NCBI GenBank assembly: GCA_934149305.1
Contig: CAKPEF010000013.1
Location: 1 to 45,093 of the forward strand
Length of the DNA: 45,093 bases
Origin: an uncultured Clostridia bacterium
GTDB taxonomy: Bacteria; Bacillota; Clostridia; TANB77; UBA1234
Direction: 5' to 3'
Numbering within the stretch: the first letter of the stretch is position 1; each line of letters begins with the position of its first letter. Made by a program: the position numbers and the translations under genes. The notes below the pieces were generated by a model. The model was given only the letters and a program-made list of their open reading frames with translations. It was not told where the DNA came from and did no database searches. Positions 34,228 through 41,153 of this stretch are shown piece by piece.

Positions 34228-35307
34228 ATGGAAAAAGGAAAAATAAGTATAGTAGTTCCAATGTATAATGTTGAAAAATATTTGCCAGAATGTGTGGATA
34301 AACTTTTAAATCAAACATATAAAAATTTAGAGATAATTTTAGTTGATGATGGTTCGCCAGATAATTGCGGTAAAATAGCTGATGATTATGCTAAAAAAGA
34401 TGAAAGAGTAAAGGTAATACATAAGCCAAATGGCGGTCTATCAGATGCGAGAAATGTTGGAATGGATGCTGCAACAGGTGAATATTTGATGTTTGCAGAT
34501 TCAGATGACTTCTTATTCCAAAATGCATGTGAAGTTCTAGTAAATAAAATAGAAAAAGAAAATGCTGACTATGTAATAGGAAATTATATAAATTGCTATG
34601 AAGATAGTACAATATGGCCAAATCCAGTATTTAATAAAGAAAAATATGGTACATTTAAACTAGAAATAGATGACTACAAAGATTCATTCTTTATAATGAA
34701 TTCTGGTGTATGGAACAAAATATTTAGACATGAATTCGTAAAAAACTTAAACTTAAAATTTGAAATAGGTCTTCCTGCAGAAGATGCAATATTCACAACA
34801 TATTGTTTTATGAAGTCTAGTAAAGTTTACTACATTCCTGATATTGTTTATTGTTACAGACAAAGAGGTGCAGGAACATCAATATCAATGAATTGTACAA
34901 CAAAATATTTTGATGGAATAAGCAAGGCTTATAAGATTATTTATGAGAATTTTAAAGAAAATAATAAACTAGGATTTTATAGATTTTTCTATGCGAAGAG
35001 CATGACATATATGCTTTATAAATTTATTGACTCACAACTATTAACAGAAGAAGAGAAAATAGATGTACTTTCAAATATGAGATGGTTCTACAAATTAAGT
35101 AGAGAGTTAAAAGTTCCTGCATGTCAAGAATCACTAGGACTAATAATTGATAAAATAATAAATGGTGACTATAAAGATGTAATAGATATATGCAAGGTAA
35201 TTGCAGAAGTTAGGACATTTATGCCACAAGAAATAAAAGAGAAAATGTCAAAACCACAACCAGAGATGTATTTAAGAATGATGAATGATGATTACGAAAA
35301 TGCATAA
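34228..35307 (+). CDS. Glycosyltransferase family 2
   Basis: A 359-aa GT-A fold transferase. The start ISIVVPMYNVEKYLPECVD, the VDDGSPDNC nucleotide-sugar motif, GLSDARNVGM, and DSDD (about residue 91) for metal binding are typical of GT2 enzymes that add sugars in capsule or wall-polymer synthesis. There is no membrane helix, so it acts on the cytoplasmic face. GGGAGG precedes the ATG. It is second gene of the riboswitch-controlled operon. Confidence 0.93.
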   Translation: MEKGKISIVVPMYNVEKYLPECVDKLLNQTYKNLEIILVDDGSPDNCGKIADDYAKKDERVKVIHKPNGGLSDARNVGMDAATGEYLMFADSDDFLFQNACEVLVNKIEKENADYVIGNYINCYEDSTIWPNPVFNKEKYGTFKLEIDDYKDSFFIMNSGVWNKIFRHEFVKNLNLKFEIGLPAEDAIFTTYCFMKSSKVYYIPDIVYCYRQRGAGTSISMNCTTKYFDGISKAYKIIYENFKENNKLGFYRFFYAKSMTYMLYKFIDSQLLTEEEKIDVLSNMRWFYKLSRELKVPACQESLGLIIDKIINGDYKDVIDICKVIAEVRTFMPQEIKEKMSKPQPEMYLRMMNDDYENA

Positions 35308-35322
35308 CTAAGGAGGTATTTT

Positions 35323-36360
35323 ATGAAAAAGATATGTTTAGTATGTGATATTCCTAATTGGGCATTTGATATTATAGCTCAAAAGGTAAAGAAAAATTTA
35401 GATGACAAATTCGACATAACAGTAGATTACTATGACATGAGAGAGAAGCCAGATGAGTTTTATGAATTCTTAGAAAAACATAATGATTGTGATTTAATAC
35501 ATTTCTTCTGGAGAAAGGCACTAATCTTAATGGATTCAGATGCGTTTAAGCAAAAAGTAATTGCTTCTGGTAGAAATCTTGAGGAATATATTGATGAAAA
35601 AAGTAAAAAAATATCTACAGGCTGTTACGATTTCTTGTTTTTAGATGAAGAAGGAATTGAGACATATAAAGATATTTTCAATAAATTCGCATCACATTAC
35701 TATGTTTCATCAAAAAAATTATTTAGAGCATATGAAAGTATTGATAAGATAAAGAAACCAACAGCAGTTGTTCATGATATATGTGATAGAGAAAAATTAA
35801 AACCAATGAATTTAGAAAGATTTGAAAATGAAAATAGAGAATTAGTCGTTGGTTGGGTTGGTAACAGTGCTACTAAAATTGGTGGAGTTGATTTAAAAGG
35901 ATTCCATACAATTATAAAGCCAGTAGTAGAAGAGCTTAAAAACGAAGGATACAACATTAAAGAACATTATGCAGATAGAAATATAAAATGGAGGACATCA
36001 GATGAGATGCCACAGTATTATAGTGAAATAGATGTATGCATATGTACATCAATTCACGAGGGTACTCCAATGCCAATAATAGAATCTATGTCTTGCGGAG
36101 TTCCAGTTATAACAACAGATGTAGGAATCGTAAGAGAAGCACTTGGAACAAAACAAGAAGAATATATAATAGGCGATAGAGAAAATGGAAAGAACGATGA
36201 ACAAATAAAACAAATTTTGAAAGAGAAACTTATCAAACTATATAAGAATAGAGAAATATTAAAAGAACTTTCGAAAGAAAATTTAGAGAGCATAGAAGAA
36301 TACGATGGCGGAAAAATAATAAAAGAATTTGAAAATTATTTTAATGAATGTTTGAAATAA
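35323..36360 (+). CDS. GT-B glycosyltransferase (GT4/GT1-like)
   Basis: A 345-aa protein with two Rossmann-like halves. The C-terminal donor-binding half has VVGWVGNSATKIGGVDLKGF and the signature EGTPMPIIESMSCGVPVI with its EX7E glutamates. The N-terminal half (KKICLVCDIPNWAF) is a likely acceptor domain. It is the last gene of the operon, 15 nt after the GT2 gene, with AAGGAGGT before the ATG and a terminator after the stop. Confidence 0.9.
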   Translation: MKKICLVCDIPNWAFDIIAQKVKKNLDDKFDITVDYYDMREKPDEFYEFLEKHNDCDLIHFFWRKALILMDSDAFKQKVIASGRNLEEYIDEKSKKISTGCYDFLFLDEEGIETYKDIFNKFASHYYVSSKKLFRAYESIDKIKKPTAVVHDICDREKLKPMNLERFENENRELVVGWVGNSATKIGGVDLKGFHTIIKPVVEELKNEGYNIKEHYADRNIKWRTSDEMPQYYSEIDVCICTSIHEGTPMPIIESMSCGVPVITTDVGIVREALGTKQEEYIIGDRENGKNDEQIKQILKEKLIKLYKNREILKELSKENLESIEEYDGGKIIKEFENYFNECLK

Positions 36361-36366
36361 TATAGC

Positions 36367-36404
36367 AAAAAAGCAAGGGGAAATGTAAATCACCTTGCTT
36401 TTTT
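36367..36404. terminator. Bidirectional terminator between the glycan operon and the ABC operon
   Basis: AAAAAAGCAAGG (36367-36378) pairs with CCTTGCTTTTTT (36393-36404). Confidence 0.88.
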
Positions 36405-36450
36405 ATCATATAAAAAGTTACAATATTTTATGACTATGGAATGCAAAATA

Positions 36451-37491
36451 CTATTTTACATTTTCAGCAAATGTATTGTTTACAACTTTTTCAAAAGGTG
36501 CTCTATTTGTTAATTCGCCTGCTTCTGTGATTACATCTTGTAGCAAGTTGAAAGATGCCTCACTCATATAAGGTGTGGAATTCCAAACATCTATTTCTTT
36601 GTAATTTTTAATTGCAGAAGTTAGAAGTTCTTTATCTGAATCAGGGAAAGAAGCAACCACTGCATCTGCTATTTCTTCGGCAGAATGTGTATTTACCCAA
36701 ACTTGACCTTTGTAAATAGCATTTGTGAATTTTTGAATTATATCTTTATGGTTTTCAATGTAATTTTTCTTTGCAAAGTATGCAGTGTAAGGAATTTCAT
36801 CTGTTGCTGCTCCGACAGATGCTACAATATATCCGGCTCCTTCTTTTTGAAGATTACTTGCAGCCGGTTCAAATGATGTAACGTAATCAGCAGTTCCGCC
36901 AACAAATGAACTATTCATTGCATCAAAACTAATTGATGTGTCTAGATTTAAATCTTTAGTTACATCCAATCCATTTTTCTTTAGTACATATTCAAGTGTC
37001 ATATAAGGTACTCCACCTTTTCTTCCTGGTAGTACATGTTTGCCTTTTAAATCAGTCCAAGAAAAATTGTCTGTTTTTTCTCTAGCTACTAAAAATGAAC
37101 CATCTCTTTTTGTTACTTGTGCAAAAACTTCGGCGTAATCTTCTTTGCCCTCATTATAAATATATACTGCTGCTTCTGGCCCTGCAAAGCCTATGTCGAC
37201 TTGATTTGACAAAACAGCTGTCATAACTTTATCCGCTCCACCACCATTTATAAGTTCTACGTCCAATCCTTCTTCTTTAAAGAAACCTAGGTTGATTGCT
37301 ACATATTGAGGAGCATAAAAAACAGAATGAGTAACTTCGCTTACTACCAATTTTTCTGATTTAACATTGTCTCCGCTTTCTAAAGCGGTGTTTGTTTTTT
37401 TTACCTCGACTGTATTTTTTGCAGTAATTGCAACGATTACAACCAAGATTATCGCAAATACAGATGCTAAAGTATAAAATAATCTTCTCAT
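36451..37491 (-). CDS. ABC transporter substrate-binding protein (SsuA/TauA/NMT1-like)
   Basis: A 346-aa extracytoplasmic binding protein: one N-terminal hydrophobic anchor (FYTLASVFAIILVVIVAI) with no lipobox Cys, then a periplasmic-binding fold. Markers are FYAPQYVAINLGFFKEEGLDVELI, GGGADKVMTAVLSNQVDIGFAGPEA and DLKGKHVLPGRKGG. The family imports sulfonates, nitrate, or pyrimidine thiamine precursors; residue cues do not settle which. It is the last gene of the minus-strand operon ATPase-permease-binding protein; AGGAGG lies before its ATG, after an intercistronic hairpin. Confidence 0.9.
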   Translation of the reverse strand: MRRLFYTLASVFAIILVVIVAITAKNTVEVKKTNTALESGDNVKSEKLVVSEVTHSVFYAPQYVAINLGFFKEEGLDVELINGGGADKVMTAVLSNQVDIGFAGPEAAVYIYNEGKEDYAEVFAQVTKRDGSFLVAREKTDNFSWTDLKGKHVLPGRKGGVPYMTLEYVLKKNGLDVTKDLNLDTSISFDAMNSSFVGGTADYVTSFEPAASNLQKEGAGYIVASVGAATDEIPYTAYFAKKNYIENHKDIIQKFTNAIYKGQVWVNTHSAEEIADAVVASFPDSDKELLTSAIKNYKEIDVWNSTPYMSEASFNLLQDVITEAGELTNRAPFEKVVNNTFAENVK

Positions 37492-37513
37492 AAAAACCTC
37501 CTAAATTATATGT

Positions 37514-37536
37514 AAGTGCCACCTAAGGTAGCACTT
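37514..37536 (-). other. Intercistronic hairpin before the binding-protein gene
   Basis: On the minus strand AAGTGCTACC, TTA, GGTGGCACTT pair with one G-T. No T run follows. Such hairpins often raise the level of the binding-protein mRNA relative to the permease. Confidence 0.55.
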
Positions 37537-37556
37537 TTAATATATAAGTATGCAAT

Positions 37557-38372
37557 TTATTTAGTTTTGTGCAAAATGAATCTCAAAATTCCTTTTTCAA
37601 TTAAAACGACAAATCCATACATTAAAACAGCCATAAGAGCTAGAATTATAACTGATGTCATAACTAAATCGAATTTAAAAACTTGACCACCATAAACAAT
37701 TAAATATCCAAGACCTGCTTTAGAGACTAAAAATTCACCAGAAATTACACCAACTAGAGAAAGCCCAATGTTAACTTTTAATGCACTAATAAGTGTTGAT
37801 ATGTTAGATGGAAATACTATTTTAGAGAATATTTGCCATTTAGAAGCATTAAAAGTTTCTGCCATCTTAATCATATTTTTATCTGTTCTCATAAATCCAT
37901 TTAACATTTCTAAAATTGTGACAATTAAAGAAATTGCAAGTGCCATAGTTATTATAGCTGGCATTCCTGCACCAACCCACACAATTATAATTGGACCTAA
38001 CGCAACTTTTGGAAGACTGTTTAAAACAACTAAAAATGGCTCGGCAACTTTAGAAGCAAAATTAGACCACCACAAAAGTGATGCAATTATTGTGCCACAT
38101 ATTGTACCAAGCAAAAAGCCTACAATTGTTTCAAGGCAGGTAACACCAAGATGCATAAGTAAATTGTTAGAAGACAAATTTAAAATTGTATTTAAAACTC
38201 TAGATGGTTGGCTTGTTAAAAAACCATCGATAATATTCAAATTTGCAAGCACTTCCCAAATAATAATAAAGCCGACAAGTATAGATATTTGAGTGGCTAA
38301 AATTGCAATTTTTCTTTTTCTTTTATTAGCTAAATATTTTTTTCGCTCTTCTGAAATACATTCTTTACTCAT
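37557..38372 (-). CDS. ABC transporter permease (SsuC/TauC type)
   Basis: A 271-aa membrane protein with about six helices. The EAA-like loop is NASKWQIFSKIVFPSNISTL (about 185-205), and LVGVISGEFLVSKAGLGYLI is the typical SsuC/TauC C-terminal signature. It pairs with the upstream ATPase, whose stop overlaps this start by 8 nt on the minus strand, showing translational coupling and a shared transcript. Confidence 0.92.
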   Translation of the reverse strand: MSKECISEERKKYLANKRKRKIAILATQISILVGFIIIWEVLANLNIIDGFLTSQPSRVLNTILNLSSNNLLMHLGVTCLETIVGFLLGTICGTIIASLLWWSNFASKVAEPFLVVLNSLPKVALGPIIIVWVGAGMPAIITMALAISLIVTILEMLNGFMRTDKNMIKMAETFNASKWQIFSKIVFPSNISTLISALKVNIGLSLVGVISGEFLVSKAGLGYLIVYGGQVFKFDLVMTSVIILALMAVLMYGFVVLIEKGILRFILHKTK

Positions 38373-39133
38373 TATCGTTCAACTCCCTCCAAATAGTATC
38401 AAAATATTTGCTAAATTTACTATCTTCACGACAGTTAAGAGGAGTACGGTTTGGTATATCAAAAGTAATATCATGTACATTTTTAAGAATAGCAGGACGC
38501 TTGCTAAGAACCACTATTTTATCTGACATACTTATACTTTCAGGGATGTCATGAGTTACCATTATAGCAGTTTTGCCTTCTTGTTTTATAATCTTATACA
38601 CATCGTTTGTAACAGAAAGTCTTGTTTGATAGTCAAGAGCAGAAAAAGCTTCATCTAAAAGCAGAATGTCTGGCCTAGTTGCAAGAGTTCTAATAAGTGC
38701 TACTCTTTGTTTCATTCCACCAGAAAGTTGGGCAGGATATTTGTTTATAAAGTCGGCAAGACCATAGGTATTTAATAAATTTAAAGCATAGCTTTTTGTC
38801 TCACTATTAAGCATATTTTTTATTTCAAGTCCGAAACAAACATTATCTAAAATGCTACGCCATTCCAGCAAATAATCTTTTTGAAGCATATATCCAATGT
38901 TTGCTTTTTTGCCAGTTATATCTTCTTTATCTAAAAATATTTTTCCGAGCAGATGGAGTATCTAACCCTGCTATAATAGAAAGTAGAGTGGACTTTCCAC
39001 AACCACTTGGACCAACAATACTTACAAAATCGCCCTTATTAAAATCATAGCTAAAATCTTTTATTGCTAAAACCTCACCGTTATCATCCTGATAAACTTT
39101 GCTAACATTTTGTATTGATAACACAGATTTCAT
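38365..39133 (-). CDS. ABC transporter ATPase (SsuB/TauB type), split by a +1 shift at CGG
   Basis: First gene of the minus-strand ABC operon. The N-terminal part has the Walker A loop GPSGCGKST and runs to LDTPSA, then CGG at 38947-38945 and a stop five codons later. Skipping one base gives LDTPSAGKIFLDKEDITGKK and an open frame through the Q-loop (MLQKDYLLEW), the signature LSGGMKQR, Walker B ILLLDEA and the H-loop MVTHD, for 255 aa. That Gly is the one conserved after Walker A in this family. All catalytic motifs survive only in the restored frame, so the gene is otherwise under selection. GAGGTG precedes the ATG. Confidence 0.88.
38944..38947 (-). other. Candidate CGGA +1 recoding site 3 (ABC ATPase)
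   Basis: Minus-strand zero frame GCT CGG AAA; +1 reading GCT GGA AAA (A-G-K). Zero-frame stop after five codons. GCT cannot fully re-pair with CTC. Confidence 0.68.
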
Positions 39134-39260
39134 TTAATCACCTCGTTTAATAAGTGTTTTCTATATATAATATACAAGTTTAATAAAATTGGTGTAATGT
39201 ATGTACAACAAAATACATAAGATAAAATAGAAAAATGCTAAATGTCTTGGAGGTAGAAGA

Positions 39261-40449
39261 ATGAAGAAATTTGTTGGTTTTGTTTTAATAATAGGAATTC
39301 TTTTTTCGAGTGTATATGCTTTTTATGATGATACTGTAGAAGAAAATGATGTGGAATTGCTCGAAACTGTTTCTAGCAATAATATGGTGCTAAACTCGAA
39401 GAATGCTATATTGTACGACAAGACATATGGTGAGATTTTATATGAAAAAGACTCATATGCTAAAGTGCCTAACGCTTCAACAACAAAAATATTGACAGCG
39501 ATAGTAGCTTATGAAAATGGAAATTTAGATGATATTGTCACTGTTAGCAAGATTGCGGCAAGTATTGGGGGCTCAGGAATAAATTTGCGCTCGGGAGACA
39601 AAGTGACACTTGGAGATTTAATAAAAGGACTCCTTATACATTCTGGAAATGATGCTGCAATAGCTATAGCAGAACATGTTGGGCGGAAGTGTTCAAAATT
39701 TTTGTGATATGATGAATGAAAAAACAAAAGAAATTGGGCTTGAAAACACACATTTTACAACACCGCATGGCTTAGATGCCGAAAATCATTATTCTAGTGC
39801 ATATGATTTGGCAAAATTAGCGGAATACTTGCTAAATATAGAATACTTGGCCAATATCGTAAAAGAAAGAAGTGTAAATATAAAAGTTAATGAAAATACG
39901 AAAATATTAGGTACAACAAATGAAATACTATCTTCTTATGAGGGTGCAAATGGTGTGAAAACAGGTTTTACAGGAAATGCAGGCAGATGCTTAGTTGCAT
40001 CAGCAACTAGAAATGGAAGAACACTAATTTCGGTTGCTCTTGGATGTGGAAATAAGAAGCAAAGAACAGAAGACAGCGTAAAATTATTAAATTATGGTTT
40101 TAATAACCTTGAAATAGTTGATATTTGCGAAAATATGCGAAAAGAATTCTACATAAGAGTAGAAAAGAGCATTGCAACCAATTATAGAATTGTCTTAAAT
40201 GGTGAAATAAAAACGCCAATTTTAAAAGAAAATAAGCAAAAAATAACATACAGATATGATGTTAAAGACTGGTTTATAGCACCAGTGAAAGAAAATACAA
40301 TAATTGGAAAAATAACAATCGATTTAGATGGAAAACCAATAAAAGAAATAGATATAAAATTACCCAAAGAGATAACAAAAAAAGGTGTGATGGACTATTT
40401 GAAAAATTTAATGCAAATAAGAATGGAAAATTATGAAATTCGCCTATAA
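39261..40449 (+). CDS. D-Ala-D-Ala carboxypeptidase (PBP5/DacF-like), split by a +1 shift at CGG
   Basis: An exported peptidoglycan carboxypeptidase. After the signal peptide (KKFVGFVLIIGILFSSVYA) the serine motif is STTK, the second motif is SGN in HSGNDAAIAIAEHVG, and the third KTG in GVKTGFTG; a PBP5_C-like domain follows. At 39684-39686 the frame hits CGG, with a stop seven codons later. Skipping the C gives EHVGGSVQNFCDMMNEKTKEIG, the family pattern with the conserved GS before the F-V/C-x-x-MN region. The restored product is about 395 aa, the normal size. The active-site motifs lie on both sides of the shift, so only the joined protein can work. Confidence 0.88.
39684..39687 (+). other. 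Candidate CGGA +1 recoding site 4 (carboxypeptidase)
   Basis: Zero frame GGG CGG AAG; +1 reading GGG GGA AGT (G-G-S). Zero-frame stop after seven codons. Here the P-site glycine codon GGG could in principle re-pair with GGC, unlike at the other three sites. Confidence 0.68.
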
Positions 40450-40541
40450 ACATCGTTTTTTTCTTGATATTTTCTAAGATATGTAGTATCATATTTATGT
40501 GGAACTGTCTAAAAATAGATTTTAGGCATAAAGGAGGAAAT

Positions 40542-41051
40542 ATGAGAAAAATAATCTTTATAATATCTATGATAATATCACTTATAACATTCCCAGCAAT
40601 GTCTCAAGCATCAATAAGCGAGATTTTAAGTACGAATGAAGAAAATAATGTAGAAGATACTGCAATAAATGACAACGCTCATTCAGAAAGAGAAGACATT
40701 ACAGTAGGTAAAGATGAAGAAGATACACTAAAAGATGCTAACCTAAATAATTCTAGCGAAGAAGTGATGAAAAAATTTAGCAAAAAAGAAAGAAGAATTG
40801 CTGAACTATCAGATAAATACAACGACAAAGGTGTTGGCACCATAGCATATTACCTAGAGGTTGCAAGATATTATAGTACACCAATATTCTTTATTTTCTT
40901 AACGATAGGTGCATTTAATTTCTTTATTGTGGGTAATAAGAAATTAGATAAAAAAGAGCAAGGGTTTGGTTGGATTACTGCTTGTATAATTGGTTGGGTT
41001 GTTTTTCAATGCATACCACTAATATTTGCTATTTTTAACTATAAAGCATAG
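40542..41051 (+). CDS. Exported two-helix membrane protein, unknown
   Basis: A 169-aa protein: signal peptide (to SQASI), an acidic Ser/Asn/Asp-rich stretch (about 25-75), a charged region, then two hydrophobic helices (PIFFIFLTIGAFNFFIV and GWITACIIGWVVFQCIPLIF) with a short loop. The paired-helix end is like VirB2/TrbC-type small membrane proteins but similarity is weak. AAGGAGG just before 40542 picks this start over the in-frame ATG at 40464. It lies before the TadZ/CpaE-like gene; a joint role is possible but unproven. Confidence 0.7.
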   Translation: MRKIIFIISMIISLITFPAMSQASISEILSTNEENNVEDTAINDNAHSEREDITVGKDEEDTLKDANLNNSSEEVMKKFSKKERRIAELSDKYNDKGVGTIAYYLEVARYYSTPIFFIFLTIGAFNFFIVGNKKLDKKEQGFGWITACIIGWVVFQCIPLIFAIFNYKA

Positions 41052-41153
41052 TTTTGTGAATATGATCTGTTGTGACATTTATATGTCGCATGTTTTAAAA
41101 TGTAAGATACATAGAAATTGGAATGTTTAATAATTTAACAGGAAGGTGATAGT

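Noticed and set aside
37492..37556. Terminator between the ABC permease and binding-protein genes
   Set aside because: The hairpin lacks a T run in the direction of transcription and the three genes form one clear operon, so I list it as an intercistronic hairpin.
3408..40449. Calling the four split genes plain pseudogenes
   Set aside because: Each has one break only, at the same CGGA site, with all family motifs intact on both sides and operon spacing preserved. Independent decay would give varied lesions.
3408..40449. Ordinary random sequencing or assembly errors as the cause of the shifts
   Set aside because: Random errors would not all add a C before GGAA in zero-frame position, nor coincide with an otherwise unused codon. 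A context-specific systematic error remains possible and is listed as the refutation test.
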